Source: Marmoricola endophyticus (GTDB taxonomy: Bacteria; Actinomycetota; Actinomycetes; Propionibacteriales; Nocardioidaceae). Taken from it: a DNA stretch of 64,000 bases. Of the stretch, positions 43,521-51,680 are shown piece by piece. Both the position numbers and the translations under genes were made by a program. How positions within the stretch are numbered: the first letter of the stretch is position 1; each line of letters begins with the position of its first letter. The notes beneath the pieces were generated by a model. That model was not told the DNA's origin. It did not search any database and saw only the letters and a program-made list of their open reading frames with translations. The DNA lies in NCBI RefSeq assembly GCF_014644415.1, contig NZ_BMKQ01000001.1, forward strand, positions 1 to 64,000, written 5' to 3'.

Positions 43521-43553
43521 AGAGGGGGCTGCCCTCGACGGGCCGCCCCCTCT
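43521..43553 (-). terminator. Rho-independent-like terminator of dps
   Basis: AGAGGGGGC (43521-43529) pairs perfectly with GCCCCCTCT (43545-43553), and the inner GCCC/GGGC can extend the stem. On the minus strand the hairpin is followed by TTTGTGTG, a weak T-rich tract. It separates dps from the iron-controlled SIP gene. Confidence 0.7.
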
Positions 43554-43571
43554 CGCGGTGCGCTCGGTGCC

Positions 43572-44057
43572 TCAGCCGGCGACGTGCGCCTGCAGCAGCC
43601 AACGGTCCTTCGTCACGCCGCGCTCGATCTCGATGGCCACGTCCTGGCTGGACATGTCGATCGTCTCCAGCTCGGCGACGGCGGTGCGGATGGTGACCAG
43701 GGCGGCGTCGAGCTGAGCGGTCACGTTCGCGACCGTCTCCTCCCAGCCGGAGAAGCCGTCGGGGAGGCCCGGAAGGGTGTTCTTCTCGGCGACGGTCGCG
43801 AGCCGCGAGTCGAGCGGGAGGCCGAGGGCCACGATCCGCTCGGCGGCGGTGTCGGCGAAGTCCTGGGCGTTGGCCACGATCTGGTCGAGCTGGCGGTGCA
43901 CCTCGTCGAACGCGGTGCCGCGGACGTGCCAGTGGGCCTGCTTGCCCTGGACGACGAGCGCCTCGAGGTCGATGACGACCGGAGCGAGGAACTGGGCGAC
44001 GCCGGCGGCGGTCTCCGCGGTGGTGGCGAGGTCGGACGGGGTCTTGGTGGTGCTCAT
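43572..44057 (-). CDS. dps: Dps family ferritin-like DNA-protection protein
   Basis: 161 residues. Ferroxidase-site residues in VVQGKQAHWHVRGTAFDEVHRQLDQI (His, His, Asp), and the helical SRLATVAEKNTLPGL region are typical. Dps forms dodecamers that store iron and shield DNA from peroxide. Start ATG 44057 is used because GGAGGG lies eight bases upstream; TTG 44063 would add two residues. A possible promoter is TTGAAC (44130-44125) with CATCGT (44107-44102), 17 bp apart, on the minus strand. Confidence 0.93.
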   Translation of the reverse strand: MSTTKTPSDLATTAETAAGVAQFLAPVVIDLEALVVQGKQAHWHVRGTAFDEVHRQLDQIVANAQDFADTAAERIVALGLPLDSRLATVAEKNTLPGLPDGFSGWEETVANVTAQLDAALVTIRTAVAELETIDMSSQDVAIEIERGVTKDRWLLQAHVAG

Positions 44058-44101
44058 GAGCAAACCCTCCTGAGGGTGGTGCGTACTGACGACAGGAAAG
44101 A

Positions 44102-44130
44102 CGATGCCTGCTTTTCTGGATCAGTTCAAC
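44102..44130 (-). promoter_or_regulatory. Candidate dps promoter
   Basis: Minus strand TTGAAC (44130-44125), 17-bp spacer, CATCGT (44107-44102), 45 bases before the dps ATG. The -35 is good, the -10 poor. Confidence 0.35.
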
Positions 44131-44180
44131 AAAGCAAAGGCTGCCCTCATGCCCGTACGAGTCCGCACGTGACAGCTCGG

Positions 44181-44272
44181 TCGGTCACGGCCGCAGTGCC
44201 GGGCCGCCACCGGAGGTCGAGGAGTGACCGAGCGCCAGTGAGGGAGCAGTCGTCGAGACCGGCCACGGTGAG
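44181..44272. repeat. Dispersed repeat, 92-bp copy A
   Basis: Imperfect direct copy of 44322-44413 (offset 141). It contains caccggaggtcgag, ccagtgagggag and gtcgtcgagaccgg of the dispersed family. It lies between dps and the GDPD gene. Confidence 0.9.
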
Positions 44273-44321
44273 GTGGGTGGCAGCGCCGGGCTCGCACTTG
44301 CTCGGAGCTGCCCGGGGGTGG

Positions 44322-44413
44322 TCGGTCAGGGCTGCAGAGCCGGGCCGCCACCGGAGGTCGAGCAGTGACCGAGCGCCAGCGAGGGAGCGGTCGTCGAGAC
44401 CGGCCACGGCGAG
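44322..44413. repeat. Dispersed repeat, 92-bp copy B, inside the GDPD 3' end
   Basis: Copy of 44181-44272 with a few substitutions. Read on the minus strand it encodes the last ~28 residues and stop codon (44326-44328) of the glycerophosphodiesterase gene. Confidence 0.9.
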
Positions 44414-45087
44414 CCGGGTGTCAGCGTCGCCCTCGCACTCGCTCCGACGCCGCCGACGCGGTCGGTGATCACCCCGTCCACGCCGAGGCGTACGGCCCGC
44501 GCCTGGAGCAGCGGTGGGTTCACCGTCCAGGTGAGGCAGTGCAGCCCGTGAGCGTGCACGGCGTCGACGTACCGGCGGCTCAACCGGGAGTGGTGCGGGT
44601 GCACCCCGTCCGCCCAGGACGCGACGTCCGTCAGCGTGGTGCCGGTCGGTCGCCCGAGGACGCAGACCGTCAGGTCGGCCCGACGCTGCTTCAGCGCACG
44701 CATGGCGCCCCAGTCACGGGCCTGGACCATTGCCCCGTACGGCACCTGGGCCGCGAGGTCCTCGACCATCCCGTCGGCTGCCGCGTCCTTGACGTCGATC
44801 AGCAGCGGCGCGAGCGCGGCCGCCTCGTCCAGGCTGGGCACGAGCTGACCGAGGCCGGCGTCGAGCGTGCGTACCCGTGCGAAGGTCAGCTCCGAGACGC
44901 AGCCGCCGGCGCCGGTGGTGCGCCGCACGCTGGCGTCGTGCATCAGCACCAGCGCGCCGTCGGCGGTGCGGCGTACGTCGACCTCGACCAGGTCCGCTCC
45001 GTCGGCGACGGCACGACGTACGGCGGCGAGGGTGTTCTCCGGGGCCACGGCACTCGCTCCGCGGTGGGCCACCTGGATCGCGTCCAT
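44326..45087 (-). CDS. Glycerophosphodiester phosphodiesterase-family protein
   Basis: 253 residues. IQVAHRGASAVAPENTLAAV (catalytic His), LVEVDVRRTADGALVLMHD (metal ligands and second His), PLLIDVKD and DGVITDRVG make a complete GDPD TIM barrel ending about residue 225. It hydrolyses glycerophosphodiesters to sn-glycerol-3-phosphate and alcohol. The remaining tail (PGSPWPVSTTAPSLALGHC and onwards) is Ser/Pro-rich and is encoded by a dispersed repeat rather than family sequence. No signal peptide. ATG 45087 chosen by the MDAIQVAHRG start. Confidence 0.88.
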   Translation of the reverse strand: MDAIQVAHRGASAVAPENTLAAVRRAVADGADLVEVDVRRTADGALVLMHDASVRRTTGAGGCVSELTFARVRTLDAGLGQLVPSLDEAAALAPLLIDVKDAAADGMVEDLAAQVPYGAMVQARDWGAMRALKQRRADLTVCVLGRPTGTTLTDVASWADGVHPHHSRLSRRYVDAVHAHGLHCLTWTVNPPLLQARAVRLGVDGVITDRVGGVGASARATLTPGSPWPVSTTAPSLALGHCSTSGGGPALQP

Positions 45088-45195
45088 GCTCGCAGCGTCC
45101 CGGGCGAGGTGAACGTGCCGGCCACGACGACGTGACGCCGCGGTGACGGGCAAAGGACGAGCGTGCGCGCCCGGTCGGCGCCTACGGTCGGTGTC

Positions 45196-45699
45196 GTGCC
45201 CGTCCTGCTGCGCGACTTCACCGAGGCCGACGACCCACGCATCCTCCAGACGGCGGCCGACCCGGGGACCCGGCTGTGGAACCCGTTCAAGCCCGCCGAC
45301 GACCCGGTCGCCTGGCGGGCCAAGATCGCCGACGGGGTCACGCGCACCTTCGCGATCACCGACGCCTCCGACGTGCTGCTGGGCACGATCGCGCTGTTCG
45401 ACGTCGACCACGAGCAGGGCACCGTCGAGCTCGGCTACCGCGTCCACCCCGACGCGCGCGGGCGCGGCGTGGGTACGGCCGCCGTGCGCGCCGCCTGCGC
45501 CGTCGCCTTCGGCGAGCTCGGTCTGCGCCGCGTGATGCTCTACCACGCCGTCGCCAACCCCGCGTCGTGCCGTGTCGCCGAGCGCGCGGGCTTCGCCCTC
45601 GAGGGGACCCTGCGCGAGGGGTACGTCTACGGCGACGGCCGGGCGTACGACGAGCACCTGCACGGCCTGCTGTCCTCCGACCCGCTGAGCTCCCCTTGA
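45196..45699 (+). CDS. GNAT-family N-acetyltransferase (RimJ/RimL type)
   Basis: 167 residues with VLLRDFTEADDPRIL, GTIALFDVDHEQGTVELGYRVHPDARGRGVG (acetyl-CoA pyrophosphate loop R/G-x-G-x-G) and NPASCRVAERAGFALEGTLREGY. This subtype acetylates protein N-termini or small amines. GTG 45196 follows TACGGT (45183-45188) by seven bases, a leaderless start, and is preferred over GTG 45163. Confidence 0.87.
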   Translation: MPVLLRDFTEADDPRILQTAADPGTRLWNPFKPADDPVAWRAKIADGVTRTFAITDASDVLLGTIALFDVDHEQGTVELGYRVHPDARGRGVGTAAVRAACAVAFGELGLRRVMLYHAVANPASCRVAERAGFALEGTLREGYVYGDGRAYDEHLHGLLSSDPLSSP

Positions 45700-45720
45700 C
45701 GGGGGCCGGATCCTGAGTTC

Positions 45721-46233
45721 ATGGTCTCGCTCCCGACGTTCACCTACCACCCCGACCCGGTCGCCAGTGGCTCGGTCGTACCGTCCGATGCTGCGTGCGA
45801 GTCCTGTGAGCGGACGAGGGGGCATCTCTACGTCGGCCCGATCTTCGGCGTCGCCGACATCGAGGAGCTGTGTCCGTGGTGCATCGCCGACGGGAGTGCC
45901 GCCGCCCGTCACGACCTCGAGTTCACCGACGACGGCGACGCGGCGCTGCGCGGAGTGCCGGCCGAGGTCAGGGAGGAGATCCTGCACCGCACCCCCGGGG
46001 TCTCGACCTGGCAGTCCCCGCGCTGGTTGACGCACTGTGGCGACGCGGCCGTGTACCTGACCATCGCCGGCGCCCGCGAGCTGCGATCGACCCCGGGCGC
46101 CGTGGACTCCCTCGTCGCGGCCGGCTGGGACGAGACGGACGTCGACCAGATGCGGGCGGACGGTGACCTCTCGGCCTATCTCTTCCGCTGCCGCCACTGC
46201 GGGACGGGGCTGGCGTACGCCGACATGTCCTGA
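45721..46233 (+). CDS. CbrC-family (UPF0167) cysteine-rich protein
   Basis: 170 residues. FTYHPDPVASGSV, CESCERTRGHLYVGPIFGV, LCPWCIADGSAAARHD, SPRWLTHCGDAAVYL and a C-terminal CRHCG are hallmarks of the CbrC family; the paired Cys probably bind zinc. E. coli CbrC is linked to colicin E2 tolerance but its biochemical role is unknown. ATG 45721 starts 21 bases after the GNAT stop; the two may be co-transcribed. Confidence 0.85.
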   Translation: MVSLPTFTYHPDPVASGSVVPSDAACESCERTRGHLYVGPIFGVADIEELCPWCIADGSAAARHDLEFTDDGDAALRGVPAEVREEILHRTPGVSTWQSPRWLTHCGDAAVYLTIAGARELRSTPGAVDSLVAAGWDETDVDQMRADGDLSAYLFRCRHCGTGLAYADMS

Positions 46234-46266
46234 GGCGCGCGTGCGTCACCGATAGATTGGCCCGCC

Positions 46267-47295
46267 GTGAGTGCCCAAGCCCCCTCGTCCGTGCTGTTGA
46301 TCCGAGCGACCCGATTCCTGCCCAACCCGGCGACCGCCGCCGACAACGCGTTCCAGTCCGCCGCCCCCGGCGGTGATGACGCTCAGGGAGCGGCCGAGCT
46401 GTCCGCGCGGGCCACGATGGAGATGGACGCCGTGGCCGCGGCGCTGCGGGCGGTCGGCGTCCGCGTCCACGTCTTCGACGACGCCGACCACACCCGCCCC
46501 GACAGCGTCTTCCCGAACAACTGGATCTCCACCCACGCCGGGGGAGTCGTCGGCATCTTCCCGATGTACGCCTCCAACCGGCGTCACGAGCGGCGCGGCG
46601 ACGTCCTGGAGATGCTGAAGTCGCACTACCGGGTGCAGACGATCGTCGACTACTCCGGCCTGGAGCCGGACGGGATCTTCCTCGAGGGCACCGGCGCGAT
46701 GGTGCTCGACAACGAGTCACGGGTGGCGTACGTCGCCCGCAGCCACCGCGCCGACGCCGCCGTCCTCGAGCGGTTCTGCACCGACTTCACCTACGAGCCG
46801 ATGGTCTTCGACGCCGTCGACGCCGGGGGAGTGCCGATCTACCACACCAACGTGATGGCCTGCGTCGGCACCGAGCTGGCGCTGTTCGCGCTGGACCTGA
46901 TCCCCGACGTCGTGCGACGTGAGCAGGTGCGCGAGCGCCTCAGCGTCCACGGCCGCGCGGTCGTCGAGCTGACCGAGGAGCAGGTGCGCGAGTTCGCCGG
47001 CAACGCGGTGGAGCTCACCGGGCACCACCCCGACGGCCGCCAGCGACGGGTCCTGGCGATGTCCGAGCGCGCCCGTCGCAGCCTGCGGAGCGACCAGGTC
47101 GAGGTGATCGAGCGCAGCTGCGAGATCGTCTCCGTCGACATCCCGACGATCGAGCTCGCGGGAGGGTCCGTGCGCTGCATGATCGCCGGCATCCACCTCG
47201 ACCCCCGGCCCGGTGTCGAGCCCGGCCCGAGCGACGCCGTCCTGGCGATCAACGAGGACAACCCGGTCACCGCCGACGGCCGCAGCGTCAGCTGA
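46267..47295 (+). CDS. ctlX: CtlX-like citrulline/arginine-family hydrolase
   Basis: 342 residues of the amidinotransferase/arginine deiminase superfamily in the CtlX group: VLLIRATRFLPNPATAADNAFQ, DSVFPNNWISTHAGG with guanidinium ligands, FLEGTGAMVLDN with Asp/Glu, VPIYHTNVMACVGTELALF (catalytic His) and GGSVRCMIAGIHLDPR (catalytic Cys). CtlX hydrolyses citrulline to ornithine, CO2 and ammonia, but the related dimethylarginine and N-succinylarginine enzymes are hard to separate by eye. No arc/argI genes nearby. GTG 46267 follows TAGATT (46253-46258) by eight bases. Confidence 0.85.
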   Translation: MSAQAPSSVLLIRATRFLPNPATAADNAFQSAAPGGDDAQGAAELSARATMEMDAVAAALRAVGVRVHVFDDADHTRPDSVFPNNWISTHAGGVVGIFPMYASNRRHERRGDVLEMLKSHYRVQTIVDYSGLEPDGIFLEGTGAMVLDNESRVAYVARSHRADAAVLERFCTDFTYEPMVFDAVDAGGVPIYHTNVMACVGTELALFALDLIPDVVRREQVRERLSVHGRAVVELTEEQVREFAGNAVELTGHHPDGRQRRVLAMSERARRSLRSDQVEVIERSCEIVSVDIPTIELAGGSVRCMIAGIHLDPRPGVEPGPSDAVLAINEDNPVTADGRSVS

Positions 47296-47307
47296 GGAGC
47301 CCTCGGC

Positions 47308-47724
47308 TCACTTGGTGTAGGCGACGTAGACGTCGCACGGCGCCTTGCCGACGACGTCCTTGGCGACGCTGCCGAGGACGCGGGTGACGCCCTGGGCGTT
47401 GCGGTTGCCGACCACGATGACCTCGGCGGCGTACGCCTGCGCGGCCTCGATCAGCACGTCGGCCGGCTTGCCTTCCTTCGCGTCGGCCTCGATGGTCAGG
47501 TCGGGGTGGTCCTTGCCGAGCGTCTCGGCCGCCTCCTTGGCCACCTCGAGCGCCTTCTCCGGCGTCGTCATCCGCCGGTCGGGGACCGAGGGCCCCGTGC
47601 GGTTCGTCGACGACGCCGCGCACACCACCACGAGGTCGGTGCCCAGCCCGGCCGCCAGCCTGGCGGCGGTCTTCGCCGCCCGTCCTGCCGTCTCGCTCGT
47701 GTCGACCCCGACCACTACCGTCAT
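47308..47724 (-). CDS. Universal stress protein (UspA family)
   Basis: 138 residues with TVVVGVDTSETAGRAAKTA and the ATP-binding G-x2-G-x9-G(S/T) region VVGNRNAQGVTRVLGSVAKD. Small alpha/beta Usp-type nucleotide binders aid survival under starvation or redox stress. Start ATG 47724 has GAGGAG six to seven bases upstream; the other ATG at 47730 sits directly on that site. Confidence 0.9.
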   Translation of the reverse strand: MTVVVGVDTSETAGRAAKTAARLAAGLGTDLVVVCAASSTNRTGPSVPDRRMTTPEKALEVAKEAAETLGKDHPDLTIEADAKEGKPADVLIEAAQAYAAEVIVVGNRNAQGVTRVLGSVAKDVVGKAPCDVYVAYTK

Positions 47725-47914
47725 CGCCATCTCCTCGATCGTCCTGTCGCCGGAGACCCGTCGCGTCCGGTAGCACGAAGGATAGGCACTCGTCGTACGG
47801 CAGTTGACCGAACCGGTCGGGTGCGCGCGAGTTCTGCGAGTCCCCGGCGCTGTTCGTCAACGGAAGAACCGAACAATCGCGGCGGTCCTTTCGATTCTGT
47901 GTGAGCATCGCGGA

Positions 47915-48283
47915 ATGGAGACGACCTCGATCACTGCGTGGACGTTCATGCAGGAGATCCCGGTCCCTGCCGATGTCGCCGACCTGATGACGCAGGGGGA
48001 GACACCGGTGGCGGCATTCAAGACCTTCCGCGACAGCGCCGTCTTCACGACGAAGCGCCTGATTGTGCGAGACGCACAGGGCATCACCGGCAAGAAGGTG
48101 GAGATCTACTCGCTGCCGTACAGCCGCATCGACATGTGGTCATCGGAGAACGCCGGGCGGCTGCTCGACGTCAACGCCGAGATCGAGCTGTGGACGAGGG
48201 CGGGGCACATCAAGATCAAGGTCGGAAAGGGGACCGACATCCGGCGCCTCGACTCACTGATCGCGTGGGCGGTCCTGCAGTAG
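47915..48283 (+). CDS. Bacterial PH-domain protein
   Basis: 122 residues, METTSITAWTFMQEIPVPAD followed by a pleckstrin-homology-like barrel (VAAFKTFRDSAVFTTKRLIV, KKVEIYSLPYSRIDMWSSEN, GRLLDVNAEIELWTRAGHIK) and a last helix RRLDSLIAWAVLQ. Typical of YvcC/bPH-type small proteins of unknown function. The region just upstream is relatively AT-rich for this window (tcgattctgtgtgag), probably the promoter. No Shine-Dalgarno. Confidence 0.82.
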   Translation: METTSITAWTFMQEIPVPADVADLMTQGETPVAAFKTFRDSAVFTTKRLIVRDAQGITGKKVEIYSLPYSRIDMWSSENAGRLLDVNAEIELWTRAGHIKIKVGKGTDIRRLDSLIAWAVLQ

Positions 48284-48553
48284 CTCGCCAGTCGGCACCG
48301 TTCACCCGCGGCAGCTGGGCCGTCGGACGGGTCACGTCGAAGGCGAGGTCGGCGACCCCAGCGTGAACGGCTCCTCGGCCACGACCTTGACGTTCCTGGT
48401 CGCCTCGTCCAGGTGACTCCTGTCCGTCTTGCAGAGCGTGCTGGCGCGTCGCTGCGGTGGCGGAGAAATGTTCGGGAGATCGGCGACATCGATCTGACGA
48501 CGAACGACCCGCCGACACCGGTGGCGTCGGCGGGCCGTCGTACGACTGTGGCG

Positions 48554-48651
48554 GTGGTTTCGTCGCGCTCCCCTTCGACGCGCGCCTTCGTGCCTCAGGC
48601 GCTGCTCAGGGCACCGCCTCGCTGGCGCTCGGTCGCGGCCCAACCACCGAC
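48554..48651. repeat. Degenerate dispersed repeat
   Basis: The 371-bp gap 48284-48654 has no gene. Its right part (ccccttcgacgcgcgcctt..., gctgctcagggcaccgcctcg) aligns with the repeat at 50677-50815 but has lost its flanking palindrome, and it abuts the glnA stop. The left part (48284-48550) shows nothing recognised. Confidence 0.75.
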
Positions 48652-48654
48652 GAG

Positions 48655-50076
48655 TCAGATGTCGTAGTAGAGCTCGAACTCGTGCGGGTGCGGGCGCAGC
48701 TGCACCGGCGCGATCTCGTTGGTTCGCTTGAAGTCGATCCAGGTCTCGATCAGGTCGGGGGTGAACACGTTGCCCTTGGTGAGGAACTCGTGGTCGGCCT
48801 CGAGCGAGTCGAGCACGGCGCCGAGCGAGGTCGGCACCTGGTCGATCTCGGCCATCTCGTCCGGCGGCAGCTCGTAGATGTCCTTATCGATCGGGTCGGC
48901 CGGCTCGATCTTGTTCTGGATGCCGTCCAGGCCCGCGAGGAGCAGTGCGGAGAACGCGAGGTACGGGTTCGCCGACGGGTCGGGGAACCGGGTCTCGATG
49001 CGCTTGGCCTTCGGGTTGGTCCCGGTGATCGGGATGCGGACCGAGGCGGAGCGGTTGCGCGAGGAGTAGACCAGCGAGATCGGCGCCTCGAAGCCGGGCA
49101 CCAGGCGGTGGTAGGAGTTCACCGTCGGGTTGGTGAAGGCCAGCAGCGAGGGGGCGTGCTTGAGGATGCCGCCGATGTACCAGCGGGCCATGTCGGACAG
49201 GCCGCCGTACCCGGTCTCGTCGTAGAACAGGGGCTCGCCCTCGTTCCAGATCGACTGGTGCACGTGCATGCCCGAGCCGTTGTCGCCGAAGATCGGCTTC
49301 GGCATGAAGGTGACCGACTTGCCGGCCTGCCAGGCGGTGTTCTTGATGAGGTACTTGAACTTCATCACGTCGTCGGCGGCCTTGAGCAGGGTGTCGAACT
49401 TGTAGTTGATCTCCGCCTGCCCGGCGGTGCCGACCTCGTGGTGCGCGCGCTCCACGGTCAGGCCGCACAGCTCGAGGTTCTTGACCATCTCCGCGCGCAG
49501 GTCGGAGTAGTGGTCGTACGGCTCGACCGGGAAGTAGCCGCCCTTGAGGCGGGTCTTGTAGCCGAGGTTGTCGTCGCCCTCCTTGCCGGAGTTCCACCAG
49601 CCCTCGACCGAGTCGATCTCGTAGAAGCCGGCGTTGACGTCGGTGGAGTAGCGCACCGAGTCGAAGATGTAGAACTCCGCCTCGGGGGCGAAGAACGCGG
49701 TGTCGCCGACGCCGGTGCTGGCCAGGTGGGCCAGCGCCTTGCGGGCGATGTTGCGCGGGTCGCGGGAGTACGCCTCACCGGTGATCGGGTCGTGGATGAA
49801 GAAGTTGACGTTCAGCGTCTTCGCGGTGCGGAAGGGGTCGACGTACGCGGTCGTCGGGTCCGGGTAGAGCTGCATGTCCGACTCGTTGATGGCCTGGAAG
49901 CCGCGGATCGACGACCCGTCGAAGCCGAGGCCGTCGTCGAAGACCGACTGGTCGAAGGAGGACACCGGCACGGTGAAGTGCTGCATCACCCCCGGCAGGT
50001 CGCAGAAGCGGACATCGACCATCTCGATGCCCTCGTCCTTGACGTACTTCAGCAGCTCGTCGCTGTTCTGGAACAT
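48655..50076 (-). CDS. glnA: Glutamine synthetase, type I
   Basis: 473 residues. Catalytic segments: [90 protein letters not shown] and [19 protein letters not shown]. The adenylylation loop contains [10 protein letters not shown] with Tyr401, the target of GlnE. It is the main ammonium assimilation enzyme (glutamate + NH3 + ATP). A strong AGGAGG sits before ATG 50076, and a double GlnR box lies ~110-145 bases upstream. The gene is read opposite to glnE and glnA2, as in mycobacteria. Confidence 0.97.
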   Translation of the reverse strand: MFQNSDELLKYVKDEGIEMVDVRFCDLPGVMQHFTVPVSSFDQSVFDDGLGFDGSSIRGFQAINESDMQLYPDPTTAYVDPFRTAKTLNVNFFIHDPITGEAYSRDPRNIARKALAHLASTGVGDTAFFAPEAEFYIFDSVRYSTDVNAGFYEIDSVEGWWNSGKEGDDNLGYKTRLKGGYFPVEPYDHYSDLRAEMVKNLELCGLTVERAHHEVGTAGQAEINYKFDTLLKAADDVMKFKYLIKNTAWQAGKSVTFMPKPIFGDNGSGMHVHQSIWNEGEPLFYDETGYGGLSDMARWYIGGILKHAPSLLAFTNPTVNSYHRLVPGFEAPISLVYSSRNRSASVRIPITGTNPKAKRIETRFPDPSANPYLAFSALLLAGLDGIQNKIEPADPIDKDIYELPPDEMAEIDQVPTSLGAVLDSLEADHEFLTKGNVFTPDLIETWIDFKRTNEIAPVQLRPHPHEFELYYDI

Positions 50077-50183
50077 CCGTCCTCCTTGGCCGCTGCGCGC
50101 GACCGACGACTTGTCGTCTTGTGGTGATGGGCACTGCCGGACCGGACCCCTCGATCACGGCACTGTGAACCTAGGAAGGACCG

Positions 50184-50221
50184 GTTTCCCGACCGTATCT
50201 GGTTTGTTTCAGACGTGTTAC
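50184..50221 (-). promoter_or_regulatory. Double GlnR operator upstream of glnA
   Basis: Read on the minus strand: GTAAC-n6-GAAAC-n6-GATAC-n6-GAAAC, exact six-base spacing throughout. It matches the actinobacterial GlnR site gTnAc-n6-GaAAc-n6-gTnAc-n6-GaAAc except one base of the third half. Plus-strand halves are GTTTC 50184-50188, GTATC 50195-50199, GTTTC 50206-50210, GTTAC 50217-50221. Likely the nitrogen-control site of glnA. Confidence 0.9.
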
Positions 50222-50243
50222 GTCTGGTGCGGTACGACCGCGG

Positions 50244-50630
50244 TCAGCGCGCCTCGAGCGCCTTGAGGTCGTACGTCGCCGAGCCCACCGCGAGGTCGTG
50301 CAGGCCGCGCCCGTCCGGGCGGAACACCAGCGGCGGGATGACCACGCAGATCAGCAGCTGACGCACGACCGCCGCGATGAGGGGGACGGGGGAGTAGCTC
50401 GTGGTCAGCACGCGCAGCCGGGTGGCCAGCTGACCGAACGAGCCGCCGGCGAGAGCCGTACCCACCGACGACTCGAGCCAGAAGATCCCGAGCACCACCC
50501 AGGAGTACGTCGACTTCCCGAAGGAGTCCGTCCCGAGGATCAGCAGCGCCACCAGCGAGCAGGCGACCCAGTCGACGAGGATCGCCAGCATCCGGCGCGG
50601 CCAGGAGGCCGTGTGCTCGATCGTCTCCAC
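50244..50630 (-). CDS. RDD-family membrane protein
   Basis: 128 residues, three membrane helices. ASWPRRMLAILVDWVACSL contains the R and first D, and PDGRGLHDLAVGSATYDL the second D of the RDD signature. Proposed in other bacteria as ion or osmolyte transport modules; here function is unknown. GTG 50630 follows TAGGTT on the minus strand (50643-50638) by seven bases: leaderless. Position between glnA and DUF4191 matches Rv2219A. Confidence 0.9.
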   Translation of the reverse strand: METIEHTASWPRRMLAILVDWVACSLVALLILGTDSFGKSTYSWVVLGIFWLESSVGTALAGGSFGQLATRLRVLTTSYSPVPLIAAVVRQLLICVVIPPLVFRPDGRGLHDLAVGSATYDLKALEAR

Positions 50631-50676
50631 GGGGTCGAACCTATCGGTGGGATGCGCAGGTGCGTGGGTGGTGGGT

Positions 50677-50815
50677 GGTCTCGACGTCCCTTCGACGCGC
50701 GCCCTCGTTCCTCGGTCGCTGCTCAGGACACCGCCTCGCTCGCTGCGCTCGCATCGGGCTCGACCGCCGGTGGTTGAGCCCGAACGAGCGCCAGCGAGGG
50801 AGGACGTCGAAACCA
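50677..50815. repeat. Large palindromic dispersed repeat
   Basis: 139-bp unit opening ggtctcgacgtcc and closing ggacgtcgaaacc, with inner ccgccggtgg and cctcgctcgctgcgctcgc. Occupies the gap before the RDD gene. The whole gap 50631-50945 is this repeat plus a hairpin; no gene seen. Confidence 0.9.
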
Positions 50816-50863
50816 CGGCGGGTGGCTGGGGCTCAAGCGGCCCTCGCCGTTGCTCTCCCGCTC

Positions 50864-50928
50864 GCCGAGTCGTCGCACTTGCCAACGGCCTCGCTCCGCT
50901 CGGCGGAGCGCAACTGCGGCGACTCGGC
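50864..50928. terminator. Long hairpin after DUF4191
   Basis: GCCGAGTCGTCGCACTTGC (50864-50882) and GCAACTGCGGCGACTCGGC (50910-50928) pair at 17 of 19 positions. It starts 17 bases beyond the DUF4191 stop, so it is well placed to end the lipA-DUF4191 transcript. No U-tract, so it could equally be a different palindromic repeat. Confidence 0.55.
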
Positions 50929-50945
50929 TCAGAAATATGGCGGGC

Positions 50946-51665
50946 CTAGCGGCCCTTCATGTTCTGCCGCATGCCCTTCATGTTCGTCGGCACGGGGCCC
51001 TTGGGCAGCGGGACCTTGCTGCCGCTCGCGTCGAGCGCCTTGAGCCGGTTGAGCACGTCGGTCATCTCGGCCGGCTTCTGGGTCTTCTTGAGCTTCGTGA
51101 CGTGCTTGGTGAGCCGACCGAGAGGCACCTGTCCCTCGCCGTCGCCGACGACCAGCTCGGTGATCGTGGTGTCGCGGGCGACCCGCTCGTGCTTGCGGCG
51201 CTCGGCGGTCAGCAGGCCGCGCAGCCGGTTCGGGTTGCCCTCGCCGATCAGCACGATGCCGGGTGGGCCGACGAGGCGGGTGACGACGTCCTGCTGCTTG
51301 TTGAACGCGATGCCGGGCTCGGTCTTCCAGCCCCGCTTGAGCATCCCGAGGACGGCCGCGGCGGCGCCGGGCTTGCCCTCGATCTGCGAGATCGCCGAGC
51401 GCTGGCCGCGCCGACCGAAGACGATCATCGCGGCCAGCAGACCGACCAGGATCCCGACGATCACCGCGAAGACGATGCTGTCGAGGAAGAACCAGTACAG
51501 CGCACCGACGACCACGCCGACCACGACGAAGATCGCCAGCAGCAGCCGCCCGATGTTGGGGTCGGTCTTCTTGGTCAGGTCGTAGGTCTGCTTGATCTGC
51601 GCGACGCGCCCCGGCTTGTTCGGGTCCTTGACCAACTTCTGCTTCTTCGTCTTCTCACGTGCCAC
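50946..51665 (-). CDS. DUF4191 membrane protein
   Basis: 239 residues: basic N-terminus (MAREKTKKQKLVKDPNKPGR), two adjacent membrane helices (~40-62 and 65-84), then a soluble domain with QIEGKPGAAAAVLGMLKRGW, NKQQDVVTRLVGPPGIVLIG and a very basic, Met-rich tail (KGPVPTNMKGMRQNMKGR). Family always sits beside lipA in actinobacteria (Rv2219), but its function is unknown. GTG 51665 is 15 bases downstream of the lipA stop, so it is co-transcribed with lipA. Confidence 0.9.
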   Translation of the reverse strand: MAREKTKKQKLVKDPNKPGRVAQIKQTYDLTKKTDPNIGRLLLAIFVVVGVVVGALYWFFLDSIVFAVIVGILVGLLAAMIVFGRRGQRSAISQIEGKPGAAAAVLGMLKRGWKTEPGIAFNKQQDVVTRLVGPPGIVLIGEGNPNRLRGLLTAERRKHERVARDTTITELVVGDGEGQVPLGRLTKHVTKLKKTQKPAEMTDVLNRLKALDASGSKVPLPKGPVPTNMKGMRQNMKGR

Positions 51666-51680
51666 GGGGTGGAGTATCCC

